A DNA stretch of 64,000 nt, from the NCBI RefSeq assembly GCF_002836735.1, contig NZ_PJAS01000052.1, positions 1-64,000 of the forward strand, read 5' to 3'. This document shows, one piece after another, positions 17,963-27,297 of this stretch. Made by a program: the position numbers and the translations under genes. How positions within the stretch are numbered: the first letter of the stretch is position 1; each line of letters opens with the position of its first letter. Below the pieces are notes generated by a model, which saw only the letters and a list, made by a program, of their open reading frames with translations, was not told the origin of the DNA and made no database searches. Source of the stretch: Psychrobacter sp. 4Bb. GTDB lineage: Bacteria; Pseudomonadota; Gammaproteobacteria; Pseudomonadales; Moraxellaceae.

Positions 17963-19558
17963 TTAATTGGTTGGGTCTACCGCAGTACCTTGGGTAGCGT
18001 CATCGCCATCTGGTAACAAATCATCGTTGTTACTATCTAATGGGTTCATATCTGGATCTAGCGAATCACTGTTTATCATCATGCCATCATTGGCGCTGAC
18101 CACTTCGTCATTGACCATAAATTCAATACGGCGATTGCGAAAGCGACCTTGTTCGGTTGAATTATCTGCGATTGGTTCTGATTCGCCCATACCTTTGGTC
18201 GTTAGTTTACTGGCATCAACCCCTTTAGACACTAGATACGCTTTCACTGACTCAGCACGCTCCTGAGACAGCTCCATATTATAGGTATCAGAGGCTTGAC
18301 TGTCTGTATGACCGACAATCATCAGCTTCATATCAGGTACGTTGTTGATGATTTCTGCAGCACGGTCTAACAGCGCTTTATTGACTTCAGGTATAACCGC
18401 TTCATCTACTTGGAAGTTAATCACCTGAATACTCAAAGCGCGAGCAACGTCACGTGGATCTGGGTTATCACCCAGATTGGTCATCGCCACATCTGCAGCA
18501 GCCAGACTGTCATCAATCTCGCCTTGCAAGTCTAATGGGCCTTCAGCTTGCACGGTCATGGCAGGAGCAGCTGCTTGTAGGTCAGCAACCAACTTGTCCA
18601 ACGCGGCTTTATCAGGAGCATTCACAGTAATGTTATCGCCTTTGATAATCATGCTCGCGTTCGGTACATTTTTGATAATTGGTAATATCGTAGCCAGTTG
18701 AGCAGATGCTGGCATATCTACTGCAAAATTATCATCAACGTCAGCACGGCATTTATTGGCTTCATCACCAAATGCACCAGTCAAAGCGTTCATAACATTG
18801 GTTTGTAGTGTCTCATCACCCACGCTCATACGACAAGCATACAGCTCGCTATTTTCACCAGTTGAGATACTTAGTGATGCAGGCTCAATCGCGCCGGCAA
18901 CCGCTAATGCCTCATTACCTTGCGCCCCTTGCTGTACTGTAGCCGCTGGCGTTGCTACAGGCTCAGGGTTTTCTTGACAGCCTCTGAGTAGTGCCCAAGC
19001 CAGTGCACCCAAGATAATCAAACCAATAATAGGTAGCAGCGCTTTCATAAAGCTCTCTTTTGGCTCTTCTTCTTTTTCTAGTGGTGCTGTACTGGTGGTA
19101 TCAGAAATAGGTGTACCAGCCGTAGAGGTGGCAGCGACCGCACTAGCAGGCAAAACAGTACCCGCCCATGCAGGGATATGATGCTGATAACTGTTCAGGT
19201 TGTCATTCAAAAATTGCGGAACGGGCGTGGTACCAGCCAAGCTTTTGATCTCATGAAAAGCCAGTGGCGCTGCCATCGCAATCAAACCACGTGAGGCCGT
19301 TGCATCGACATTATGTTTGCCTGCTAATTCGCGAGAGATTTGGTCGCGGTGTGCCCCTTCTGTCCATACACGGTCATAAAAAGCATTGTCATCACGGGCA
19401 ATGTTTTCATTGGCAAAGCGGCTAAAAGTATCATTGTCTGCAAGACGAGCAGCAAAAATGGCATAAAACTGTTCTAGTAGATTTTTCTTAGCTGGGCTAC
19501 GGTCATCTTCCAATACGGCTGGGCTGACGGTGCGTGTCAAGTGGCTAATAATATCCAT
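17963..19558 (-). CDS. Single-pass membrane protein with C-terminal OmpA domain
   Basis: A 531-residue protein with three parts. A cytoplasmic N-terminal helical region (residues 1-135) precedes one membrane helix (172-191, LLPIIGLIILGALAWALL). The rest is a periplasmic part with a BON-like module (239-340) and an OmpA peptidoglycan-binding domain (about 378-484: IVGHTDSQASDTYNMELSQ, ESVKAYLVSKGV, FRNRRIEFMV). The architecture suggests an inner-membrane protein that reaches the cell wall. Its biological role is not known to me. GGGGAG precedes the ATG. The next gene upstream (19854-21497) is a paralogue without the OmpA domain. Confidence 0.85.
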   Translation of the reverse strand: MDIISHLTRTVSPAVLEDDRSPAKKNLLEQFYAIFAARLADNDTFSRFANENIARDDNAFYDRVWTEGAHRDQISRELAGKHNVDATASRGLIAMAAPLAFHEIKSLAGTTPVPQFLNDNLNSYQHHIPAWAGTVLPASAVAATSTAGTPISDTTSTAPLEKEEEPKESFMKALLPIIGLIILGALAWALLRGCQENPEPVATPAATVQQGAQGNEALAVAGAIEPASLSISTGENSELYACRMSVGDETLQTNVMNALTGAFGDEANKCRADVDDNFAVDMPASAQLATILPIIKNVPNASMIIKGDNITVNAPDKAALDKLVADLQAAAPAMTVQAEGPLDLQGEIDDSLAAADVAMTNLGDNPDPRDVARALSIQVINFQVDEAVIPEVNKALLDRAAEIINNVPDMKLMIVGHTDSQASDTYNMELSQERAESVKAYLVSKGVDASKLTTKGMGESEPIADNSTEQGRFRNRRIEFMVNDEVVSANDGMMINSDSLDPDMNPLDSNNDDLLPDGDDATQGTAVDPTN

Positions 19559-19853
19559 AATATGGCTCTCCCCTTAATTTTTATTTATATGATTCGTTTG
19601 CTCAAAAAGCAGCTATTTCATTCTTTTGTATTCAATCGTCATAGTAGTCATGGTGGCGATAAATCCATCAAACTACTTTATTTGGTTTTGATTATTATAA
19701 AATTCTTAAGCTGCTATTCACAGTCTGTACGTTGTTGTGCAAATGATACAGTAAGTAATGTTTCGGTTGGCACACGTAACTGTAGCCAAGTTACATGAAA
19801 AGATAGGCCGTATAAAAAGACACACCCTATGACACAGCGTGCCTTAGAAAAAA

Positions 19854-21497
19854 CTACCTAACTTGAGCTGGTTCAGCAACGATAACCGTGTTTGCCATCT
19901 CATCCACTTCTGAAGGTGAAAAAGGGCCTGGCGGTCTAGTCGTTTGATTATTCGAAGGAAAGTTGTTGGGAATATTGCTCGCGCCATTAGTAGGCAGATT
20001 GGTGGGCGCATTATTAAAGCTATTATTGTTAGGCAAAGGAGTTGGTATCACACGATCTCCAGTATCATCATCCGATGCTTGGTATTCGCCAGAGTTACTA
20101 TTTACCCCATTATTATTGAATTGGTTATTAATCCCCGCCCCATCATCTACAAACTGGTTATTTGCGTTTGCCATATTGTTCGTAGCATCACCAATATTAC
20201 TATTATCAGGCAATGGCAGTGGTGCTGTACTCTCGACTACCATCGTTGGTGCTAAGTTGCGTACTTCTGTGACCAGTCTTTGTAGCAGCATATTGTCTGG
20301 CGCCTCTAGTGTGAGACGGTCATTTTGCACATGCAAACGTGCAAATGGTGTTGATCTAAGCATCGTCAAGACATTGGGCAGTATTTCGGCAGGCATATTA
20401 GCGATTGTGGTTGCTACCCCATCCTGTATGTTCAACTCACAAATACTTGCCTGCTCACCAAAGCTTGTATTAAGCGCCTGTTGCAACGTGCTTTGCAGCG
20501 CAGCATCGCCAACGGTCGCACTACAAGTGTACAAGTTGCCGCCGTTATCAACACCGACAATAAGCTCAACAGGAGTCGTTGTTGGTACAGGAGGCACGGG
20601 TGCTGGCGGTGGTTCAACAGGTGCCGTGGCCACAGGCTCTACTGGTATTTCATTATTGGGTTTCACTAATAATGCCCATGCTGCTAGTGCAAGCGCGGCC
20701 AAAGCTACTATTAATAAAAATACACGTATTAGTAGATCGTTGCGTTGATTACGAGTACGCACCTGTGCACGCTTTAAATTACTGTTTTCTGCCAAATGGT
20801 AGGCTGCTGGATTGGCATGAATAGCATCACTATTGGCAATCGTATCGTTATCTAACGCTTCAGTGTTTGCGCGCTCAGCAGTTGATATTTGCTCTATACT
20901 TTCTGCATCAGTGTTCGTTATTGGTGTGTCTATGCCAGCTATGCCAGTAGCTAAAGTAGCGTCCTCAATTCTATTCGATATGTCGTCACTTACTGGCATA
21001 TGTACTGGCACATAGTCATCATCTGAATTGAAACTTGTTTGTATTTGCTGACTAACGCTTTGAATAGCCGTAATCACAGCGGTTGCCCAGATAGGTAAAT
21101 ATGGTCGTAAAGCAGCCTGTTTGTCTTGTAAAAATGCTGGCAAAAACTGCCCATTGGCCAATACTTTTAGCTCACGATATGCCAACGGGGTAGCACTAAT
21201 TAGTAATTGCTCAGTTGTCTGTTCATCAATGTGATGGGTGGATGACAATTCTTGGACGATAGTCTCTTGCAGGCTTTTATCTTGCCATATTTGTTTAAAT
21301 AAAGGACTTTCATTGTTGCTGCTAGTAATTACTTGGTCAGTACGCAGCAGCTGTGAATAAACCTGTGGCACAGCTAGGCGCGCAGCCAAAACGGCATAAA
21401 ACTGCTCAAGTAAACTGACATAGGCGACATTATTGCTGTCATCATTACCCATTACAGCTGGGGTTACCGTTTGTTCTAGCTGGTCAATAATGTTCAT
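19854..21497 (-). CDS. Paralogue of the OmpA-like protein with an Asn-rich tail instead of OmpA domain
   Basis: 547 residues. The N-terminal region (MNIIDQLEQTVTPAVM..., 1-150), the single membrane helix (255-278) and the 100-residue module beginning LYTCSATVGDAALQ match the neighbouring gene, for example its MDIISHLTRTVSPAVL and LYACRMSVGDETLQ. From about residue 430 the OmpA domain is missing. It is replaced by an Asn/Pro/Gly-rich low-complexity tail ending in EVDEMANTVIVAEPAQVR. A Pro-rich hinge follows the membrane helix. GAGG lies upstream of the ATG. It is an apparent tandem duplicate; function unknown. Confidence 0.8.
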   Translation of the reverse strand: MNIIDQLEQTVTPAVMGNDDSNNVAYVSLLEQFYAVLAARLAVPQVYSQLLRTDQVITSSNNESPLFKQIWQDKSLQETIVQELSSTHHIDEQTTEQLLISATPLAYRELKVLANGQFLPAFLQDKQAALRPYLPIWATAVITAIQSVSQQIQTSFNSDDDYVPVHMPVSDDISNRIEDATLATGIAGIDTPITNTDAESIEQISTAERANTEALDNDTIANSDAIHANPAAYHLAENSNLKRAQVRTRNQRNDLLIRVFLLIVALAALALAAWALLVKPNNEIPVEPVATAPVEPPPAPVPPVPTTTPVELIVGVDNGGNLYTCSATVGDAALQSTLQQALNTSFGEQASICELNIQDGVATTIANMPAEILPNVLTMLRSTPFARLHVQNDRLTLEAPDNMLLQRLVTEVRNLAPTMVVESTAPLPLPDNSNIGDATNNMANANNQFVDDGAGINNQFNNNGVNSNSGEYQASDDDTGDRVIPTPLPNNNSFNNAPTNLPTNGASNIPNNFPSNNQTTRPPGPFSPSEVDEMANTVIVAEPAQVR

Positions 21498-21911
21498 ATT
21501 TCACTGCCTCTATCAGCCTTATTGAAATGTGCAAAATTAAGCACTTATTTTATTTTTGTCCATGTCACTTGTGTATTTTGCTTCTTTGTCTAAAAGACTC
21601 ATTGCAGCGCGGATGAATGAACACTACTCTCGTCTTTAACCTTGCTCCAAAAGTTTCACTTATGTTGCATGGTACACTGCTACATTATTCACTATAACCG
21701 CATAAAAAAGCATCGTTTTGTCACACAATAGGTATTCGCGTTATCGCAACTGCTGTTAGTATTAGTCTATTGCTAATGGTTAGTACCTAATACGGATCAG
21801 ACGTCAAACTTACTTTTTAATCAGCCGTAACGCTTAGGCTTTGAATATTGTCATTTGTAGCTTGTCATTTGTAACATTGTCACATATCAGGCACGGCCTA
21901 AGGATTTTCCT
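21498..21911. other. Divergent region OmpA-like paralogue / rhomboid
   Basis: About 410 bases, AT-rich, without a supported gene. It should hold two outward promoters. Near 21858-21890 the phrase TTGTAGCTTGTCAT/TTGTAACATTGTCAC is weakly repetitive. I see no clear operator or hairpin. Confidence 0.4.
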
Positions 21912-22520
21912 TTGTTAAACCATACGACGCTTATTATCATTATTACCGTTATTGTCAGCTTATTGGCTTGGCAAAACAAGACGCTATTTAATCGATTGAT
22001 TTTTTACCCGCCAGCAGTCAACAATGGGCAATGGGATCGCTTTGTGACCCACGGCTTTATCCATGCTGATAGTATGCATTTGCTCTTCAACATGTTTACT
22101 TTGTATTTCTTTGGGCGTGCTATTGAAGGACTATATCAGCCGTTTTTATTCGGCTACGGTTTTGTGGTTTTTTATGTGTTGGCAATTATCGTTGCCATGA
22201 TTCCAAGTTACGTGAAAAATAAGAACAACGCCAGTTATTTGAGTCTAGGCGCATCAGGCGGTGTATCAGCTGTTCTGTTTGCTTTTATCCTGCTAGCACC
22301 ATGGGAGAGAATTTACCTCTTTGCCGTGATCCCTATTCCGGCGATACTATTTGCCGTGGCTTATATATTTTATAGTATCTATGCTGATCGACGCGGTGGC
22401 TCAAATATCAATCATATGGCTCATATGTGGGGCGGTACGTTTGGTGTTATCGCTACGATTGTTTTGGAACCAAAAGTACTACCGCACTTTATCAATGCCT
22501 TGCTATCACCAGGATTTTAG
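21912..22520 (+). CDS. Rhomboid family intramembrane serine protease
   Basis: 202-residue polytopic membrane protein with the rhomboid catalytic dyad: Ser115 in LGASGGVSA and His171 in the AHMWGG motif of the last helix. HGFIHADSMHLLFNMFTLYFFG (start of the second helix) is the family's conserved H-x-x-x-HLLFNM. Six hydrophobic segments can be picked out. The likely start is TTG, with AAGGA 8 bases upstream. The substrate is unknown. Confidence 0.92.
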   Translation: MLNHTTLIIIITVIVSLLAWQNKTLFNRLIFYPPAVNNGQWDRFVTHGFIHADSMHLLFNMFTLYFFGRAIEGLYQPFLFGYGFVVFYVLAIIVAMIPSYVKNKNNASYLSLGASGGVSAVLFAFILLAPWERIYLFAVIPIPAILFAVAYIFYSIYADRRGGSNINHMAHMWGGTFGVIATIVLEPKVLPHFINALLSPGF

Positions 22521-22623
22521 ACATTTTTACGTATAGTAAAGCTATCACTTTAAACACAGCTATACTTTATAAATACTATTTTGCGCACGTTATATTTCTA
22601 CATTTGAGATTTAGTAATACATT

Positions 22624-23580
22624 ATGATTATAGATATTATCGGTGATATACATGGTTATGCAGACAAACTGGTCGGCCTACTGCATCAGTTGGGCTATGA
22701 ACATAACGGTCAGCACTTCGTGCCACCACCAGGTCACAGGGCTTTGTTCATTGGTGATTTGATCGATCGTGGTTCGCAGCAATTAGCCACGTTAGAGATT
22801 GTCTTTGCAATGCTAGATGCCGATGTGGCCGATGCAGTGATGGGCAACCATGAATATAATGCGTTGGCATATGCCACGCGCGATCCTGATAATACTAGCC
22901 AGTATTTACGTTCACACAATGATATCCATAGACGCCAACACGAGGCGTTTTTAGCAGAGATACCATTTGGCTCAGAGCAACATGAGTACTGGTTGCAGCG
23001 TCTATACGAAATTCCATTATGGATTGAGACCGACTACGCCTGCTTTGTACATGCTTGTTGGGATACAGATAGCATGGCAATACTAAAGCCTATTCTGACG
23101 GACGATAACTGTCTGACTCCAGCAGGTTTAATCGAAACAGCTAAAGAAGCTACCGTCGCCTTTGACGCTTTAGAGCGAGTGTTAAAAGGGGTTGAAACGG
23201 GCTTACCTGATGGTATTGTGATGGTAGATAAAGAAGGTACCGAGCGTACACGAGTACGAGTACGCTGGTGGCTAGATGAGTTAAATACACGTACCCTGCG
23301 TGAAGTGTCTCGTGCTCCATCGTCCGCATTGGCACAGATACCGCCTGATGCGTTGGCTGAAAATATTGACTTTGCGCTAAAAACTCATAAACCTGTGTTC
23401 GTCGGGCATTATTGGCTCACTGGCACACCTGAGCCACTCAGCCCACAAGTTGCCTGTACCGACTACTCTGCTGCAGTGGATAGCGGCTATCTAACATGCT
23501 ATCAACTGGATACCGAACAACCATTACCATTGACAGCCAATCACTTCGTTCAGCATTATCACGATGAAAAACATATATAA
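22624..23580 (+). CDS. PPP-type metallophosphoesterase (ApaH / Ser-Thr phosphatase-like)
   Basis: 318-residue calcineurin-like phosphoesterase with the metal-binding signature GDIHG (residues 7-11), GDLIDRG (44-50) and GNHE (74-77). Later His motifs are FVHACW and VGHYWL. Such proteins hydrolyse phosphoproteins or dinucleoside polyphosphates. The sequence is longer than ApaH (about 280) and I cannot assign a substrate. The ribosome binding site is weak (GAGAT). Its end is about 100 bases before purE. Confidence 0.85.
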   Translation: MIIDIIGDIHGYADKLVGLLHQLGYEHNGQHFVPPPGHRALFIGDLIDRGSQQLATLEIVFAMLDADVADAVMGNHEYNALAYATRDPDNTSQYLRSHNDIHRRQHEAFLAEIPFGSEQHEYWLQRLYEIPLWIETDYACFVHACWDTDSMAILKPILTDDNCLTPAGLIETAKEATVAFDALERVLKGVETGLPDGIVMVDKEGTERTRVRVRWWLDELNTRTLREVSRAPSSALAQIPPDALAENIDFALKTHKPVFVGHYWLTGTPEPLSPQVACTDYSAAVDSGYLTCYQLDTEQPLPLTANHFVQHYHDEKHI

Positions 23581-23687
23581 AATCGTGATATCAATGCAAT
23601 TAGCGCCATACCAGTACTAAAAGTCAAACTTGGCTTTACGACCATAGCAAAATTTTTGTATGATGGTCTTTTTGAGGATATCCAATC

Positions 23688-24239
23688 ATGAGCACCACGA
23701 ATACTGCTGCTAACCAGAACGGTCCAATCACCTCCCCTGCTGGTCAGCCGAAAGTCGGCATTATCATGGGTTCGCAGTCTGACTGGGCAACTATGAGTGC
23801 TGCTGCGCAATTGCTTGCAGACTTTGACATTGCGTTTGATTGTGAAGTGGTCTCTGCACACCGTACGCCTGACAGATTATTTGATTATGCCAAAAGCGCA
23901 AAAGATAATGGTCTACAAGTGATCATCGCTGGTGCAGGCGGTGCCGCTCATCTGCCGGGTATGTGTGCCAGTCAAACGCCGCTACCTGTTTTTGGTGTCC
24001 CCGTAAAATCATCTATGCTGAGCGGTTGGGATAGTCTACTGTCTATCGTACAAATGCCAAAAGGTGTCGCTGTTGGTACTTTGGCGATTGGTGCTGCTGG
24101 TGCTTATAATGCTGCCTTACTTGCAATTCAAGTATTGGCATTGCATGATGATACGATTGCTACTAAGCTCGATCAGATGCGCCAGTCTCAGACTGAGACT
24201 ATTCTTGCTAGCCCAACACCAGGTATTATCAATCCTTAG
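23688..24239 (+). CDS. purE: N5-carboxyaminoimidazole ribonucleotide mutase
   Basis: Class I PurE, which moves the carboxyl group of N5-CAIR to give CAIR in purine synthesis. [10 protein letters not shown] (near residue 26), [13 protein letters not shown] and the [12 protein letters not shown] loop are diagnostic, as is [33 protein letters not shown]. The first 20 residues are an extra, Asn-rich extension. GAGGA precedes the ATG. PurK, its partner enzyme, is the next gene, but a terminator stands between them. Confidence 0.97.
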   Translation: MSTTNTAANQNGPITSPAGQPKVGIIMGSQSDWATMSAAAQLLADFDIAFDCEVVSAHRTPDRLFDYAKSAKDNGLQVIIAGAGGAAHLPGMCASQTPLPVFGVPVKSSMLSGWDSLLSIVQMPKGVAVGTLAIGAAGAYNAALLAIQVLALHDDTIATKLDQMRQSQTETILASPTPGIINP

Positions 24240-24340
24240 GTAGATATAAGTCGATCGGCTTTTATAGCAGCGTCTTTTATATTTATAGCTTAACGATTGA
24301 AGCTATCACTGTATATTTTTAAGCAATTTCGAGTAGAGAT

Positions 24341-24365
24341 AAGGTGCATACAGTGCACCTTTTCC
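24341..24365 (+). terminator. Intrinsic terminator between purE and purK
   Basis: AAGGTGCA (24341-24348) pairs with TGCACCTT (24354-24361) around a 5-base loop, and TTTCC follows. The position, 100 bases after purE and 70 before purK, suggests that the two genes are at least partly uncoupled. Confidence 0.75.
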
Positions 24366-24436
24366 TATTTTCACCCATTGAGTTTTAGATTTTCATAGCC
24401 CAAACACCTTATTCACTTTTATTCAAAGAGCCTGCC

Positions 24437-25813
24437 ATGACTACAGCAAACGCTTATCCTGTTACCCAAACCATTCGTACCATCGGTATTTTAGGCGGTG
24501 GTCAGCTTGGTATGATGCTTGCCGAAGCCGCCATGCCACTGGGTTACCAATGTGTATTCTTAGAAGACAATCCAGAATGCCCTGCCAGCTTATACGGTCG
24601 TGTCTTTCATAGCGATCAATTAGAAGACTTTATCGCAGCAGCGGATGTCTTTACGTTAGAGTTTGAAAACACGCCAACATCTACAGTCGAGCAGCTGGTT
24701 AGCTTGTCAAAGTCTGGCAGCAAGCAAGGCATGTTCCCACCGCTGATTGCGCTTGATATCGCCCAAGATCGTCTAAAAGAAAAACAGATGTTCAACACAC
24801 TTGATATCGCAACCGTGCCATTTATGGAAGTAAATTCTGAAGCTGAGCTCAAGCACGCTTGTAAAGAGTTAGGACTGCCTATCGTTCTAAAAACCAGCCG
24901 AGGTGGTTACGATGGCAAAGGACAGTTCGTCATCAAGCAGGACAGTGATATTAAAGCTGCTTGGCTAGATCTTAAAGACGCGGTCAGTGGTAAAGGCTCA
25001 CTTACGCCAACACCTGCGCCGTTAATTGCTGAAGGCTTTATTAACTTTAGCCGTGAAGTGTCTATCATTGCAGCAAGAGCGCAAAACGGTCAGGTACGCT
25101 GTTACGATTTGGTCGAAAACCATCATCACAACGGTATTTTGGCCAAAACCCAAGCGCCTGCTGTTGGCACGAGTCACCTGTTCCAGCAAGCAACAGATGC
25201 TATTACTAAAGTCATGAACCATTTGGACTATGTCGGCGTTATGGCGCTTGAATTATTCGTCACCAAAGATGCTCGCGGTCATAATGCGATATTGGCGAAT
25301 GAGATCGCACCACGGGTCCACAACTCTGGACACTGGAGTATCGAAGGCGCTATTACCAGCCAGTTTGAGAATCATATCCGTGCCGTGGTCAACTTGCCAT
25401 TAGGCGATACAGATAACGTCCATCCTGCGATTATGGTAAATGTGCTGGGTCAATACCCTGATATCAGTGCGGTGCTAAATATTGATGGCGCTCATTATCA
25501 TAGCTATCATAAGGCTGAGCGTGACGATCGTAAGATTGCTCATATCACCTTGATGCCTAATGATGTGACTGATTTAGAACCTGCTATGGCAAAATTGGTT
25601 GCTATCTTGCCAAACAAGGTTGGTCTAGATAAAGAATATGCAAATGTAGATACTCAGCCTAGTAAAGCAGACGTCGATGCTAAGAGTAATGCTAAGAACA
25701 GTACTCAGAACAGTGTTCAAAACGATGCCACAGCTGATGAACTAGACAATAAAGACAGCCAAACAGACAGCCTGACTGCTACTCCATCAAAATCTGAGAA
25801 GGCCAAAAAATAA
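24437..25813 (+). CDS. purK: N5-carboxyaminoimidazole ribonucleotide synthase
   Basis: ATP-grasp enzyme that makes N5-CAIR from AIR, bicarbonate and ATP. GGGQLGMMLAEAAMPLGY (residues 20-38), KTSRGGYDGKGQF and NEIAPRVHNSGHWSIEGA are family signatures. The enzyme core ends near residue 395. A hydrophilic, low-complexity tail of about 60 residues (Asp/Ser/Asn/Lys-rich) follows, making it 458 residues against about 355 in E. coli. The TAA stop overlaps the start of the next gene (TAATG), so the two are translationally coupled. Confidence 0.96.
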   Translation: MTTANAYPVTQTIRTIGILGGGQLGMMLAEAAMPLGYQCVFLEDNPECPASLYGRVFHSDQLEDFIAAADVFTLEFENTPTSTVEQLVSLSKSGSKQGMFPPLIALDIAQDRLKEKQMFNTLDIATVPFMEVNSEAELKHACKELGLPIVLKTSRGGYDGKGQFVIKQDSDIKAAWLDLKDAVSGKGSLTPTPAPLIAEGFINFSREVSIIAARAQNGQVRCYDLVENHHHNGILAKTQAPAVGTSHLFQQATDAITKVMNHLDYVGVMALELFVTKDARGHNAILANEIAPRVHNSGHWSIEGAITSQFENHIRAVVNLPLGDTDNVHPAIMVNVLGQYPDISAVLNIDGAHYHSYHKAERDDRKIAHITLMPNDVTDLEPAMAKLVAILPNKVGLDKEYANVDTQPSKADVDAKSNAKNSTQNSVQNDATADELDNKDSQTDSLTATPSKSEKAKK

Positions 25814-26262
25814 TGCAGATTTGGGTGGACGCAGACTCGGTACCATTGATTGCTAAAGATTTGATTATTAAAACGGCTGAACGTACCAAGACCATGGCCA
25901 TATTTGTGGCCAATCAGCCGATTAAGCTACGCAAGTCGCCTCTACTTGTTATGACTGTCGTACCGTCAGGATTCGACAAAGCTGATGATTATATCGTTGA
26001 GCAGATACAGGTTGGTGACTTGGCTATCACTAGCGATATCCCCTTAGCCAATGATATTTTGGATAAAGGTGGTATGGTACTGACAACGCGCGGCGTGGTC
26101 TACGACAAAAACAACATCAAGCAAAAGCTCAATATGCGCGACTTTATGGATACCATGCGCGGTACTGGTGTCCTAGAGTTGCAGGAAATGAGCGGGCAAA
26201 AGCCCTACGGTGATCGAGATAAAAAAGCCTTTGCTGATGGTCTTAATCGCTTGGTTCGTTAA
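25813..26262 (+). CDS. YaiI/YqxD family (DUF188) protein
   Basis: 149-residue member of the YaiI/YqxD (DUF188) family. MQIWVDADSVPLIAKDLI and the acidic residues in DADS, GFDKADDYI and TSDIPLAN match the PIN/NYN-like nuclease fold proposed for it, and no activity is firmly known. GVVYDKNNI and the MR-x-TG block are typical. It shares one base with the purK stop codon. Confidence 0.93.
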   Translation: MQIWVDADSVPLIAKDLIIKTAERTKTMAIFVANQPIKLRKSPLLVMTVVPSGFDKADDYIVEQIQVGDLAITSDIPLANDILDKGGMVLTTRGVVYDKNNIKQKLNMRDFMDTMRGTGVLELQEMSGQKPYGDRDKKAFADGLNRLVR

Positions 26263-26380
26263 TGCCTTTTATCGTTCTATCTGACGCCTACCCATCCTGT
26301 CTTCTATTAAATAACATTATCTAGCCAACGTTTGCTTCCTTGCAAACTGTATACACTCTATAACCAAACACTATTCAATC

Positions 26381-26405
26381 AGCACGCTTTATAACGAAGC
26401 GTGCT
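26381..26405 (+). terminator. Hairpin downstream of the YaiI-family gene
   Basis: AGCACGCTT (26381-26389) is a perfect complement of AAGCGTGCT (26397-26405). Only a loose T content follows, so termination is likely but not assured. Confidence 0.5.
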
Positions 26406-26497
26406 ACCTATCTTTGTTACTCTATATTCAGTTTTTAAGATAAATAAACTTACTGAATAATTCAAAAAATAGCATTTAAATAAGAATAGGAATGATT

Positions 26498-27139
26498 ATG
26501 AAAATTTTAGTCGTTGGTGCAAGTGGTCGAGTGGGCGGTGATTTGGTTAAGCAGTTATTGGCTGATGATCATCAAGTTATTGGCACGACTCGTCAGAAAG
26601 AAAAGTTATTTGATAATGACAATTATACCCAGCTAGATTTAGACATTACAGCAAGTAAAGACTCTATTGAAAAACAATTGGATCAGGATATTGAGGCTAT
26701 TTACTTTGTTGCAGGATCTGGTGGCAAAAACGTCTTAGAAGTTGACTTGCATGGTGCTGTAAAAACGATGCAGGCTGCACAAGATAAAGGTATTAAACGT
26801 TATATTATGTTGAGTTCGGTCTTTTCATTAGAAACTGACAAATGGGATGAAAACCCAGGTATTGCAGATCTAAAAGAATACTACATCTCTAAACACTACG
26901 CCGATCACTGGTTAGTGAATAACAGCTCGCTAGATTACACTATTGTACAGCCAGGCGCATTAAAAGAACGTGCTGGTACAGGCAAAATCACTATCAACGA
27001 TACTAGCTCTGGTGAGAATGCAATCGAAGATGTAGCGACAACGCTAGCCTCGGTGCTAACCGCAGATAACACCATAGGTAAGGTATTCAATCTACATAAT
27101 GGTGATATCGATATCAATGAAGCAGTTGCTACGGTATAA
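26498..27139 (+). CDS. NAD(P)-binding atypical short-chain dehydrogenase-like protein
   Basis: 213-residue single-domain protein with an N-terminal Rossmann motif GASGRVGGDLV (residues 8-18). The body matches the NmrA/atypical SDR type (YIMLSSVFSLE, YYISKHYADHWL, LDYTIVQPGAL). It lacks the classic YxxxK pair in canonical form, so it may act as a redox sensor or isomerase; the function is unknown. I start at ATG 26498, six bases after AGGA; an ATG at 26492 would leave no spacing. Confidence 0.85.
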   Translation: MKILVVGASGRVGGDLVKQLLADDHQVIGTTRQKEKLFDNDNYTQLDLDITASKDSIEKQLDQDIEAIYFVAGSGGKNVLEVDLHGAVKTMQAAQDKGIKRYIMLSSVFSLETDKWDENPGIADLKEYYISKHYADHWLVNNSSLDYTIVQPGALKERAGTGKITINDTSSGENAIEDVATTLASVLTADNTIGKVFNLHNGDIDINEAVATV

Positions 27140-27197
27140 ATAAGTTTAGTATTAGCAGAATTGGTTGTGGATGCTAGATTTTAGAAGCAGCCAATAC

Positions 27198-27253
27198 AAA
27201 AGGTCGTTGTCTATTCACCAATATCTAATTGGTAAATAGACAACGACCTTTTT
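27198..27253. terminator. Long bidirectional terminator
   Basis: An 18-bp outer stem (AAAAGGTCGTTGTCTATT with its complement) encloses an inner ACCAAT/ATTGGT stem. A-runs and T-runs flank both sides. It lies between the convergent NAD(P)-binding and epmA genes. Confidence 0.92.
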
Positions 27254-27297
27254 ATTATATATTTAGATTATAGTTAATTTAAAAGACGCACGCTCAA

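Noticed and set aside
19963..20748. Plus-strand open frame of 261 codons opposite the second OmpA-like gene
   Set aside because: It mirrors the Asn/Pro-rich and hinge regions of the minus-strand gene, lacks a ribosome binding site, and its Ser/Gly/Leu-rich product is typical of an antisense shadow.
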